In this document: in pieces, positions 17,945 to 26,025 of the stretch
Position numbering within the stretch: position 1 is the stretch's first letter
Layout: each line of letters opens with the position of its first letter
Origin: AP-15 sp963702685
GTDB lineage: Bacteria > Pseudomonadota > Alphaproteobacteria > ATCC43930 > CGMCC-115725
Direction: 5' to 3'
Length of the DNA: 64,000 nucleotides
NCBI GenBank assembly: GCA_963702685.1
Contig: CAVPDQ010000008.1
Span: 248,001-312,000, forward strand
Program-made: the position numbers and the translations under genes
The notes under the pieces: model-generated
Told to the model about the DNA's origin: nothing
Database searches by the model: none
Seen by the model: only the letters and a program-made list of their open reading frames with translations

Positions 17945-18420
17945 ACCGGCGCGCGCTGGGATTTCCGATTGTGGCGCTGGCGGGTTCGGCGCGGGGCTTG
18001 CGGCCGCGCTTGCGCGGGGCGAGCGGACGGCCGAGCTGCCGTTCGAGCGCGGCGAGCCATTCGGACGCGCCGACCGGCCGGCCAATCGTTGGCGCGCGCT
18101 CGATCCGCAGAACCGTCGCCGGGTCGGGCGCGTTCGGGGCGGCGGCGAGAAAGCCGGCGAAATCGGGGATCAGCGCGCGCAACGGCGCCACCTTTGCGAG
18201 CGGGTCGTCGCGGCTCCTGAGCTGTGCGCAGGCACTCGACCAGGGCCAGTCCTCGGCCCGCTCGACGAGCCCGGCGGCGACCGGGTTGTGCGCGATGTAG
18301 CGGACCGCGGCGAGAAGATGCGTCTCGTCCATCGCCACCGCACCGAAGCGGCCCTGAAACAGATGTCCGGTCCAGCCGAAGCGGGCGTTGATGGTTGTTT
18401 CGCAGATTTCCGGCAAAAGG
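17931..18420 (-). pseudogene. Truncated REP-associated tyrosine transposase (RAYT, IS200/Y1-like)
   Basis: The recognisable part reads TINARFGWTGHLFQGRFGAV, LLAAVRYIAHNPVAAGLV and DWPWSSACAQL, the C-terminal half of RAYT/Y1 transposases. The tyrosine of RYIAHNPV is probably the catalytic one. The N-terminal half with the HUH motif is absent: upstream of about 18420 the frame runs into a degenerate repeat array. RAYTs mobilise short palindromic REP sequences. This copy should be inactive. Confidence 0.82.
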
Positions 18421-18536
18421 TAAACCGTCCCCGAAATTCCCCGAAATTCCCCAAAAAGTAAACTGTCCCCGAAATTCCCGAAATGTCCCCGAAATTCCCG
18501 AAATTCAAAAGTAAACTGCCCCCGAAATTCCAATTC
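18421..18536. repeat. Degenerate repeat array, right side of REP-transposase element
   Basis: The array contains several copies of CCCCGAAATTCC and three copies of a TAAAC(T/C)G(T/C)CCCCGAAATT core, the reverse complement of the left-end repeat. The units are unevenly spaced, as if built by repeated slippage or insertion. It separates the transposase remnant from a broken TPR-like gene. Confidence 0.8.
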
Positions 18537-18544
18537 GTCGCAGA

Positions 18545-18688
18545 CGACTGCAGCACGCTGTGCGCGTTGGCGCAGGTTGCGTCCTCGGCCAAAGCCGCGG
18601 CGGCGACCTCGCGCGCCAAATCGAGCCGGCCGCGGTCGAGCAGGTGCCTGGCGGCGAGCGCCAGCAATTCGGGGGGATTGCCCTTCAC
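18545..18688 (-). pseudogene. 5' fragment of a TPR-like gene, cut by the REP-transposase element
   Basis: A GTG at 18688 overlaps the TGA of the oxygenase gene (GTGA). It opens a frame encoding about 48 sensible residues: NPPELLALAARHLLDRGRLD, then AREVAAAALAEDATCANAHS, which has TPR periodicity. Immediately afterwards the frame enters the repeat array and becomes low-complexity FGNFGDISG-like sequence. I infer the third gene of the ada operon was interrupted here. The rest of that gene is not seen. Confidence 0.62.
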
Positions 18689-19404
18689 GCGGCGTCGTGG
18701 AAGATGATGCCGAGGGTCTGGCGGTGGCCGGAATGGAGGCGGCTGACGCCGTGGCGCATCGTTGCGCGATAGGGGCCACGGGTGCCTTCGACCGGGCGGT
18801 GGTGGACCGGGAAGATCACCGCCTCGCCCTGGCGCAGCGGAACGACCTCGCCTTTTGATTGGGCGCGCGGGCGCTGCTCGACCAAGAGGAACTCGCCGCC
18901 GGCGAAATCTTGCTGCGGGTCGCTCAATAGGATCGTCAATTGCAGCGGGAAGACCAGCGGCCCGTAGAGGTCCTGGTGCAGGCAGTTGTAATCGCCGGCC
19001 TCGTATTTGAGGAGGAGCGGGGTCGGGCGGTCCTGTCCGGCCTCGTGGCAGCGGGCGAGATAAGCGTCGAGCGTCGGCGGAAAGCGCGCTTCCTCGCGCA
19101 GCCGCTCGGCCCAGCGGTTGGCGACCGGCGCCAGCTGCGGATAGATCGTCCGGCGCAATTCCTCGACGACCGCCGGCAGCGGGTAGCGCAGATATTTGTA
19201 TTCGCCGCGGCCAAAGGCGTGCTGCTGCATGACGACGCGGCGGCGGAACGCGGCATCCTCGGCATAGAGGGCGGCGAGGCCCCGGCATTCCTCGGCATCG
19301 AGCAAGGCCGGGGTGACGGCATGGCCGCGCTCGTCGAGCGCGGCCGCGACCGCAGGCCAATCGACCGCGGCGACGCGCGCGGGCGCGGGCTCAGGCCGCC
19401 GCAT
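18685..19404 (-). CDS. 2-oxoglutarate/Fe(II) oxygenase, ada-associated (PF09859-like)
   Basis: The 239-residue protein has the iron ligand motif HQD in YNCLHQDLYGPLVFPLQ and a distal histidine in MRHGVSRLHSGHR, followed by a Thr-Leu-Gly-rich end. The pattern fits the oxygenase family annotated as acting on alkylated nucleic acid and often encoded beside ada. Here the start overlaps the ada stop by 14 bases, supporting a joint role in alkylation-damage repair. Substrate specificity is inferred from context. Confidence 0.82.
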   Translation of the reverse strand: MRRPEPAPARVAAVDWPAVAAALDERGHAVTPALLDAEECRGLAALYAEDAAFRRRVVMQQHAFGRGEYKYLRYPLPAVVEELRRTIYPQLAPVANRWAERLREEARFPPTLDAYLARCHEAGQDRPTPLLLKYEAGDYNCLHQDLYGPLVFPLQLTILLSDPQQDFAGGEFLLVEQRPRAQSKGEVVPLRQGEAVIFPVHHRPVEGTRGPYRATMRHGVSRLHSGHRQTLGIIFHDAA

Positions 19405-20467
19405 TCTTTTCCGCCGGCTTTTCCGCCGCGGCGCGCTCGCGGGCGAGCAATTCGCGCTTTTTCTCGAGCCCCCAGCGATAGCCGCCGAGCGTGCCGTCGC
19501 GCCGGATCACCCGGTGACACGGCACCAGCAAGGCGACGCTGTTGACGGCGCAGGCTTGCGCCACGGCGCGCACCGCCTCGGGCCGGCCGACCGCCGCGGC
19601 GATCTCGCTGTAGGTCGCGGTCTTGCCGAGCGGGATTTTTTGCAGGGCGCGCCAGACCTGCGCCTGGAAGGCGGTGCCCTGGATGTCGAGCGGCAGGTCC
19701 GGGATCGGGCCGGGGGCGGTGATGAACTGCACGATGCGGCGCGCCCAGGCCGCGAGACCCGCATCCTCGGCGATGATTTCGGCCGCCGGGAAGCGCTCGT
19801 GCACCATCGCACCCAAGCTCGCCCGGTTGTCGGCGAGGGCGGTCATGCAGATGCCGCGCTCGCTCGCCGCAACGAGCGCCCAGCCGAGCGGGGTTTCGAC
19901 CGTCACATAGCGGACCCTTTGCCCGCTGCCGCCGCGGCGCCGCTGGCCGGGCGTCATGCCGAGCGCCGAGGGGGCGGCCGCGTAGGCGCGCGAGCTCGCC
20001 TCGAAGCCCGACCCGTAGATCGCTTCGGCCACGCTTTCGCCGGCGTCGAGCTTGTCGGCGAGGCGGCCGAGCCGGTGCGTGCGGGCATAGTCGCGCGGTG
20101 TCGTGCCGGTCACCTGCTTGAAGACGCGGTGAAAGTGATAGCGGCTGAGCCCCGCGGTGTCGGCCAATTGGCCGAGGGTCGGGATCGCCTCGCTCGCCCG
20201 GATCAGCGCGCACGCCTTTTCGATCGCGGCGAGGTGGCGCGAGGCCATCGAGGGGTCGAGCGGGCGGCAGCGCTTGCACGGCCGCAGCCCGGCCGCCTCG
20301 GCCTCCACCGTGGTCGCAAAGAACGCCGTGTTCTTGCGCAACGGCAGGCGCGAGGTGCAGCCCGGCCGGCAAAAGACGCCGGTGGTCTTGACCCCATAGA
20401 AAAACCGGCCGGCCGCGCCCGCGTCGCGATTTTCCAGCGCCGCCCAGCACTCCTCGAAATCCAGCAT
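19391..20467 (-). CDS. ada: Ada: bifunctional regulator and O6-alkylguanine-DNA alkyltransferase
   Basis: The 358-residue length matches E. coli Ada. The N-terminal zinc/methyl-acceptor site has Cys33 and Cys37 (FCRPGCTS) and Cys64 and Cys67 (PCKRCRP). An AraC-type helix-turn-helix follows (about 85-170), with AGLSRYHFHRVFKQVTG. The C-terminal alkyltransferase carries the active-site LVPCHRVIRRDG. Ada senses methylphosphotriesters and activates its own operon. The oxygenase gene directly downstream is the expected target. Confidence 0.96.
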   Translation of the reverse strand: MLDFEECWAALENRDAGAAGRFFYGVKTTGVFCRPGCTSRLPLRKNTAFFATTVEAEAAGLRPCKRCRPLDPSMASRHLAAIEKACALIRASEAIPTLGQLADTAGLSRYHFHRVFKQVTGTTPRDYARTHRLGRLADKLDAGESVAEAIYGSGFEASSRAYAAAPSALGMTPGQRRRGGSGQRVRYVTVETPLGWALVAASERGICMTALADNRASLGAMVHERFPAAEIIAEDAGLAAWARRIVQFITAPGPIPDLPLDIQGTAFQAQVWRALQKIPLGKTATYSEIAAAVGRPEAVRAVAQACAVNSVALLVPCHRVIRRDGTLGGYRWGLEKKRELLARERAAAEKPAEKNAAA

Positions 20468-20555
20468 CTTGCGCTCCTCTCGATCAGCAACAGGGCCAAT
20501 ATGGAGAAGCGGGCGGTCTTGCTCTATCCGCCGCTTGCTGTCTAATTCGGCCTAG

Positions 20556-20618
20556 GATTTGAAGAGGCTTTTTTTTCGGCGGCGAGGCACGCTCGGCATC
20601 ATTGCCGCCGCCACGATC
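20556..20618 (+). pseudogene. Remnant of a GlcD-type FAD oxidase gene
   Basis: The bases GATTTGAAG through CCGCCGCCACGATC align closely with 22630-22693 inside the intact FAD oxidase gene, including CACGCTCGGCATCAT without change. The intact gene encodes GYDLKQLFIGGEGTLGIITA here; the remnant would encode DLKRLFF then GTLGIIAAATID. Only about 63 bases persist, just upstream of the luciferase-like gene. It looks like debris from a duplicated or rearranged copy. Confidence 0.7.
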
Positions 20619-20716
20619 GATCCGAAAAGACGCCGGCCCCGAGCGCCGGCATTCCGGTCGCGCGCTTGCACAGGTGCGGCGCGTCGGCGCATCGTCGCCG
20701 AACCGCGGAGGGCGAC

Positions 20717-21784
20717 ATGGATTTCGGCTATTTCACGCTCAGCGACAACCACTACGACGAGAATTCCCGCAGCGCCAACCGGCTGGTCGGCGACATCGTC
20801 GACGAGGCGGTTTATGCCGACGCGCTGGGTCTCCATTCGGCCTGGATCGGCGAGCATCATTTCAGCACGCTCGGCGTCTTGTCCTGCCCCGACCTGGTGC
20901 TGGCCCATGTCGCAGCGCGCACGACCCGCATTCGCCTCGCGCCCGCGGTGACCGTGCTGCCGCTGCATCACCCGATCCGCGTCGCCGAGCAATGGGCGAC
21001 CCTCGACCTGTTGAGCGGCGGGCGCGTCGACTTCGCCGCCGGCCGCGGCTACGACCGCCGCGAATACGGGCCGTTCAAGGTGTCGTTCGAGGACAACCAA
21101 TCGATCTTCGAGGAAGGCATGGAGGTGGTCCGCCGGCTGTGGGCGAGCGCGGCGCCGGTGTCGCACCGCGGCCGGCATTTTCAGTTCGACGATGTGGCGA
21201 TCACGCCGCGGCCGGTGCAGCAGCCGCTGCCGGCCTATGTCGCGTCGTTCTCGCAGCCCTCGATAGCACTCGCCGGGCGGCTCGGCTGCGGGCTGATCGT
21301 GGCCCCGTTCGCCGCTGCGATGACCTTTGGCGGGCTGCGCCGGGTGGCCGAGCTCTACCAGCAGAGCTGCACCGAGCACAACCAGCCGGCGAGCCGGCTG
21401 ATGTGCAGCTATTTCATCCATTTCGCCGACACCGCCGCGGAGGAAGCGGCGGCGCGGGCGCGCCAGATCCGCTATTACCGGGAGTGCGCCACCGCCGCCT
21501 TTCCGGGCGACCCGAAAACAGCGCCGCCGAGCTACCATTATTTTGTCGAGATGGTCGAGCGGCTGCGCAACGTGCGGCCCGAGGACCTCGGCGACAATTC
21601 GGTCCTTTTGGGCTCGCCGGCGCGGATCACGCAAGCGTTGAAGCAGGTCGAGGCCGCCGGCTTCGACGAGGTGATCCTCTATTTCAATGTCGGGTTGAAG
21701 CCGCACCCGCAGGTCAAGGACGAGATGGCCCGCTTCGCCGCCGAGGTGATGCCGCATTTCGCCGCCGGCGCCCGAGACACCTGA
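20717..21784 (+). CDS. LLM-class (bacterial luciferase-like) flavin-dependent oxidoreductase
   Basis: The 355-residue protein has a luciferase-like TIM barrel: MDFGYFTLSDNHY, SAWIGEHHFSTLGVLSCPDL, TTRIRLAPAVTVLPLHHPI and GRVDFAAGRGYDRREY. LLM enzymes use FMNH2 or F420 for monooxygenation or reduction. Start ATG 20717 follows a GGAGGG ribosome-binding site, while upstream in-frame sequence is arginine-rich and non-conserved. The substrate is unknown. The FAD oxidase gene follows after a repeat-filled gap. Confidence 0.9.
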   Translation: MDFGYFTLSDNHYDENSRSANRLVGDIVDEAVYADALGLHSAWIGEHHFSTLGVLSCPDLVLAHVAARTTRIRLAPAVTVLPLHHPIRVAEQWATLDLLSGGRVDFAAGRGYDRREYGPFKVSFEDNQSIFEEGMEVVRRLWASAAPVSHRGRHFQFDDVAITPRPVQQPLPAYVASFSQPSIALAGRLGCGLIVAPFAAAMTFGGLRRVAELYQQSCTEHNQPASRLMCSYFIHFADTAAEEAAARARQIRYYRECATAAFPGDPKTAPPSYHYFVEMVERLRNVRPEDLGDNSVLLGSPARITQALKQVEAAGFDEVILYFNVGLKPHPQVKDEMARFAAEVMPHFAAGARDT

Positions 21785-21825
21785 AATGGCGCTGGAGAAT
21801 CGCCCCACGTCCCCCGCCTTCGCGA

Positions 21826-22050
21826 GGGCAGGCTCTTCGAGACGACTGCTGCGCGGCTTCCTCGGAGGATGTGAAGGAATTCGTCTGGGCTGGATCGGCG
21901 CCGTGCGTCCTTCGAGACAGCCGCTGCGCGGCTTCCTCAGGATGAGGGACTCATAGTGGCATCAATAGCTTGCCTCATGCCGAGGAGCGGCCGCAGGGCG
22001 CGTCTCGAAGCACGCATAGCCGCGGTGCAACGAGTCCTTCAGGAGGAGAG
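21826..22050. repeat. Cluster of dispersed TTCGAGAC/CTCAGGATGA repeats (family B)
   Basis: Two forward copies of a CTTCGAGAC...GCTGCGCGGCTTCCTC module lie at about 21835 and 21910. A reverse copy containing GCGTCTCGAAGCACG follows near 21999, then CTTCAGGAGGAGAGG. A related palindromic copy sits at 31269-31370. The last piece supplies the ribosome-binding site of the following FAD oxidase gene. Confidence 0.72.
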
Positions 22051-22053
22051 GTG

Positions 22054-23469
22054 ATGGGCCGCGGCGCGGCGATCGAGCGGATCAAGGAGATCGTCGGCCC
22101 CAGCGGCTGGATCGCCGATCCGCACGACGAGGAGCCGTACTTGGTCGAGGCGCGGCGGCTTTATCGCGGGGCGACGCGGCTCGTCGTGCGGCCGGGTTCG
22201 ACAGAAGAGGTTGCGGCGGTCGTCAAGATTTGCGCCGAAGTGGGGCTCGCGGTGGTGCCGCAGGGCGGCAATACCGGGCTCGTCGGCGGCGGGGTGCCGC
22301 CCGCAAACCGCGACAATATCGTCTTGGCGCTCGGCCGGATGAACCGGGTGCGGGCGATCGATCCCAATAATTTCACGATGACGGTCGAGGCCGGCTGCAT
22401 CCTCTCGCATCTGCACGATCGGGCGTCCGAGGTCGACCGGCTCTTTCCGTTGAGCCTAGGGGCCGAGGGCAGCTGCCAGATCGGCGGCAATCTCTCGACC
22501 AATGCGGGCGGGATCGCGGTCTTGCGCTATGGCAATACCCGCGAGCTGACCTTGGGGGTCGAGGTGGTGTTGCCGGACGGCCGGGTCTGGGATGGGCTGC
22601 GCGCGCTGCGAAAGGACAATACCGGCTACGATTTGAAGCAGCTCTTTATCGGCGGCGAGGGCACGCTCGGCATCATCACCGCCGCCACGATCAAGCTCTT
22701 CCCAAAGCCGCGCGAGATCGAGACCGCGTTTGTGGCGCTGGCGCGGATCGAGGATGCGATGGCGCTCTTTGCCCATGCGCGCGCCGCCAGCGCCGACCAG
22801 CTGACCGCCTTTGAGCTGATCCCGCGCGCCGGGATCGATTTGGCGCTCGCCCATCTGCCCGACGCGCTCGACCCGCTCAAGGGGCGTCACCCCTGGCATG
22901 TGCTGTTGGAAATGTCGTCGAGCCAGAGCGAGAGCGGCATCCGCGCGCTCCTCGAACGGCTGCTCGAAGAGGCGCTGGCCGAGGGGCTGGTGGCCGATGG
23001 TGTCGTCGCCGAAAGCGGGGCGCAGCGAACCGCGCTGTGGCGGGTGCGCGAGGCGATCGTCGAGGCGCAGCTTTATTCGGGCTCGATCAAGCATGATGTC
23101 GCGGTGCCGGTCAGCCGTGTCGCCGAATTCGTCACCCGCGCCTCGGCCGCGGTCGCGGAGCGCCTCCCCGGCATCCGGCCGATCGCCTTTGGCCATGTCG
23201 GCGACGGCAACATCCATTTCAACCTGACCCAGCCGGAGGGCATGGACAAGGCGGCCTATCTCGCCCGCTGGCAGGAATTCAACGACATCGTCCATGGCGT
23301 CGTGCGCGAGCTTTCGGGCTCGATCAGCGCCGAGCACGGGGTCGGCATCATGAAGCGCGACGAGATCACCCATTACAAGCCGGCGGTCGAGATCGAGCTG
23401 ATGCGCCGGATCAAGCGCGCGCTCGACCCGCAAGGCATCATGAACCCCGGCAAGCTCGTCGCCCTTTGA
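22054..23469 (+). CDS. FAD-linked oxidase, GlcD / D-2-hydroxyacid dehydrogenase type
   Basis: The 471-residue flavoprotein has a PCMH-type FAD domain with VPQGGNTGLVGGGVPP and GGNLSTNAGGIAVLRYGNTR. The C-terminal oxidase domain has IAFGHVGDGNIHFNLTQP and SAEHGVGIMKR. It resembles D-2-hydroxyglutarate or D-lactate dehydrogenases more than the three-subunit glycolate oxidase, since no GlcE or GlcF gene is adjacent. The ATG at 22054 follows AGGAGGAGAG; a GTG immediately before it is an alternative. Confidence 0.9.
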   Translation: MGRGAAIERIKEIVGPSGWIADPHDEEPYLVEARRLYRGATRLVVRPGSTEEVAAVVKICAEVGLAVVPQGGNTGLVGGGVPPANRDNIVLALGRMNRVRAIDPNNFTMTVEAGCILSHLHDRASEVDRLFPLSLGAEGSCQIGGNLSTNAGGIAVLRYGNTRELTLGVEVVLPDGRVWDGLRALRKDNTGYDLKQLFIGGEGTLGIITAATIKLFPKPREIETAFVALARIEDAMALFAHARAASADQLTAFELIPRAGIDLALAHLPDALDPLKGRHPWHVLLEMSSSQSESGIRALLERLLEEALAEGLVADGVVAESGAQRTALWRVREAIVEAQLYSGSIKHDVAVPVSRVAEFVTRASAAVAERLPGIRPIAFGHVGDGNIHFNLTQPEGMDKAAYLARWQEFNDIVHGVVRELSGSISAEHGVGIMKRDEITHYKPAVEIELMRRIKRALDPQGIMNPGKLVAL

Positions 23470-23535
23470 CGCGGCGCGCCTTGAAGGCAAGGACAAAGTC
23501 GACGGCTTCCCGACCGTGTGGGTGAAGAGATGCCA

Positions 23536-23680
23536 CGCGGAAAGCTGTGTCATTCCGGGATGCCCGCGGGGCAGGCCCGGAACCTATGAACACCGCCGTG
23601 GGCCAGCATATCGCATGCCGGTGTGCCTGGGTTCCGGGCTCGCCGGCAACGCCAGCGCCCCGGAATGACACAGCTCCGCG
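23536..23680. repeat. Long inverted repeat (dispersed palindromic element, copy 2)
   Basis: Arms CGCGGAAAGCTGTGTCATTC at 23536 and the matching complement ending at 23680 pair over about 22 bases. Inner arms GGCCCGGAACC (near 23575) and GGTTCCGGGCTCG (near 23630) match those of the element at 17612-17846, including CCGGAACCTATGAACACCG. It fills most of the 336-base gap between the FAD oxidase and methyltransferase genes, where no gene is seen. Confidence 0.85.
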
Positions 23681-23805
23681 TTAATTCGTACACGCCTGCG
23701 CCGGGATGTGCTGTCGGGCCACCAACGCGCCAGGGGCTTGACCGGCTCGGTGCGGCGATCCAGCCTTTGGTCAAAGACCCGCGATCGGCAGACGGAGCCG
23801 CGACG

Positions 23806-24405
23806 ATGAGCTCGGAATTCCCGCTCTACCCGCATGATTGGCAATCGCAAGAATACGTCGCGCATTGGATCGACCACGATGTGACCCGCGACGACGATCG
23901 CCGGCCGCTGTTGCGGCGGATGCTGGCGACGGCGGGGCTGGCGCTTGATGCGGCGCCGCGTGTGCTCGATATCGGTGCCGGCTACGGCGTGGTCACCGAG
24001 GAGGTGTTGCGCGCGTTCCCGGCGGCGCGGGTGACGCTCCAGGATTATTCGCGCCCGATGCTCGACCGCGCCCGCGAACGCCTCGCCGGCCACGCCGACC
24101 GGCTCACATGGGTGGTGTGCGACCTGACCAACCCGGCCTGGGCCGAGAGGGCCGGTGGGCCGTTCGATCTCGCGGTGTCGGCGATCGTATTGCACAATCT
24201 GCCGCGGACGGACGACATCTTTGCCTGCTATCGCGCGATCCGGACCCTCTTGGCGCCGGGCGCCCGGTTTTTGAATTGCGACCGGTTTGCCGATGGGGTC
24301 GAGCCGCATCTTTCGGCGCTGCGCGAGGCCGGCTTTGGCCGGGTCGAATGCCTCTGGCACGAGCCGCCGCGGGCAATTGTGACGGCAACCGTACCAGGTC
24401 CATAA
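23806..24405 (+). CDS. Class I SAM-dependent methyltransferase
   Basis: The 199-residue protein has the SAM-binding motif I VLDIGAGYGVVTEEVL (about 54-69), an acidic post-I ARVTLQDYS, and motif IV FDLAVSAIVLHNL. Start ATG 23806 sits after CGGAG. The substrate is unknown. The gene is convergent with the Tyr-rich protein gene and ends 45 bases before a perfect stem-loop. Confidence 0.85.
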   Translation: MSSEFPLYPHDWQSQEYVAHWIDHDVTRDDDRRPLLRRMLATAGLALDAAPRVLDIGAGYGVVTEEVLRAFPAARVTLQDYSRPMLDRARERLAGHADRLTWVVCDLTNPAWAERAGGPFDLAVSAIVLHNLPRTDDIFACYRAIRTLLAPGARFLNCDRFADGVEPHLSALREAGFGRVECLWHEPPRAIVTATVPGP

Positions 24406-24449
24406 ACGGCGACGGCCTCCGCTGGGGAGGCCGGGCCGGGTCTTCGATT

Positions 24450-24475
24450 GGGCGGCCGGGTAATTCCGGCCGCCC
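24450..24475. terminator. Perfect 10-bp stem-loop between convergent genes
   Basis: GGGCGGCCGG, a six-base loop GTAATT, then CCGGCCGCCC. It lies between the methyltransferase stop and the inferred original stop of the Tyr-rich gene at 24489, so it could end both transcripts. There is no U-tract. Confidence 0.65.
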
Positions 24476-24488
24476 GTCGTCCGCACGC

Positions 24489-24874
24489 TTACCTGTAGTA
24501 GTTCCGTAATATTGTGGGTAGGAATATGACGGGTAGGCGTAATTATTATAATAGGGCTGCGAATAATAAGCCGGCGCGGTGCCGTAGTAATACCCGTTCG
24601 GGTAGTAATAGGGCGAGGGGGCGGCATAGACCGGCGGCGCCGACGAGGCGATCGCGGCACCGGCGAGCGCGCCGCCGAGGATGCCGAGCCCGATCGCCGC
24701 GCCGACCCCCCGCCCACCCGCGTGAGCCGTGCCCGGCGCCGCGGTCAGGGTCGTCAACGACAGCGCGGCAACGGCACCGGCGACGATTGCGCCGTGCAGG
24801 GTCTTTTTCAGCAGGCTCGGTTGCCGGGTTTCGCTATTGGCGTTCGGGAGGTGCTGCGTCGTCTCGGTAAACAT
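24489..24874 (-). CDS. Tyr-rich exported protein with glycine-zipper segment, 3' frameshift suspected
   Basis: From ATG 24874 the protein has a leader with hydrophobic AIVAGAVAALSLTTL and a probable AHA-G cleavage. A Gly/Ala zipper (GAAIGLGILGGALAGAAIAS) and a long Tyr/Pro/Asn repeat (YYYPNGYYYGT, YNNYAYPSYSYPQYYG) follow. As read, the frame lacks a stop and continues antisense through the methyltransferase gene. In the next frame the sequence reads N-Y-Y-R-stop, ending at 24489 just before the terminator, so one base is probably missing near 24504. The function is unknown; such proteins often sit in the envelope. Confidence 0.7.
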
Positions 24875-25027
24875 CGTCTTCTCCAGTCGTCTATCGGGAT
24901 GCTGCTTCAGCGATCCTTCGATGCCGACGATGTGGGGGCACCCGAACTCGACCGCCATCTCGGAGAACCCCCCGCCCCGCTCCGTCCGAAAACCGCTCTC
25001 GCCACCCGACAGAATCCCGAAATGTTC

Positions 25028-25915
25028 CTACACCGAGGCGGCGAGATGCCGGACCAGCTGGCGGGCATAGCTCGGCAGATCGGCCGCGCGGCGCACGCAG
25101 ATGACCAATTTGCGCACCGCCCAGTCGTCGGCGAGCTCGACCCGGCGGATCGCCATCGTCCTCGCCTGGCGCTCGACCGTCGTCGCCGGGACGATGCCGA
25201 TCCCGACATTGCATTCGACGAGCCGGCAGACCGCGTCGAAGCTGCGCAGCTGCACGCGCAATTTCAGGTGGCGCCCGGCGCGCTCGGCCTTTTCCGACAG
25301 AAAGCGCTGAAGGGCGCTGGCGCGGTCGAGACCGACAAAGTCGTAATCGAGAGTTTGGAGAAAAGCCGCTTGCGGCAGCGATGCGAGCGGGTGGCCCGGT
25401 GACGTGACGAGCACGAACCGGTCGGTGCGGAACGGCCAGGTTTCGAGCCCCGCGGTCTCGACCATGCCGGCGACAATGCCGATTTCGGCGGTGCCGTCGG
25501 CGACCGCCGCGACGATCTCGCCGCTGAGCCGTTCTTCGAGGTCGATATTGACCTGCGGATGGGCGGCCAGGAATTCGCTCAACGGCTCGGCCAGAAATTC
25601 GCTCAGCGCATTGGTGTTCGAGAAGAGGCGGATCTGGCCGCGCACCCCTTGGGCATATTGCGCAAGGTCGCCGCGCATGCGCTCGGCCTGCTCGGCCAGA
25701 ACGCGGGCATGCTGGACGAGGGTGCGCCCGGCCGCAGTCGGCACGACCCCTTGACGCTCGCGCAGCAGCAGCGGGATGCCGAGCTCGGCTTCCATGTTGC
25801 GGATGCGCGTGCTCGCCGCGGCAATCGCGAGATTGAGCCGTTCGGCGCCGCGGGTGATGCTGCCGGCTTCGACAATTGCGAGAAAAAGCCGCAGATCGGC
25901 GAGATCGAAACGCAT
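25028..25915 (-). CDS. LysR-family transcriptional regulator
   Basis: The 295-residue protein has an N-terminal winged HTH (about 1-60), LRLFLAIVEAGSITRGAERL, with RIRNMEAELGIPLLLRE. A periplasmic-binding-like effector domain follows, with CNVGIGIVPATTVER. It diverges from the broken sdhA-like gene across a 110-base gap where its operator would be expected. The effector is unknown. Confidence 0.92.
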   Translation of the reverse strand: MRFDLADLRLFLAIVEAGSITRGAERLNLAIAAASTRIRNMEAELGIPLLLRERQGVVPTAAGRTLVQHARVLAEQAERMRGDLAQYAQGVRGQIRLFSNTNALSEFLAEPLSEFLAAHPQVNIDLEERLSGEIVAAVADGTAEIGIVAGMVETAGLETWPFRTDRFVLVTSPGHPLASLPQAAFLQTLDYDFVGLDRASALQRFLSEKAERAGRHLKLRVQLRSFDAVCRLVECNVGIGIVPATTVERQARTMAIRRVELADDWAVRKLVICVRRAADLPSYARQLVRHLAASV

Positions 25916-26025
25916 CGAGTGCGTCCGCGGCCTTCGTATTTAGCGAAGCGAGGATGCGCCAAATGCTCGATTGTGTCAACGTGATTGCCGCATCAGATTT
26001 CGGGGATCACGAAGGCTAGACGATC

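Noticed and set aside
17557..24488. Direct-repeat-rich zone considered as a CRISPR array
   Set aside because: The repeats are two or three copies, of varying length, with no regular spacers and no cas genes.
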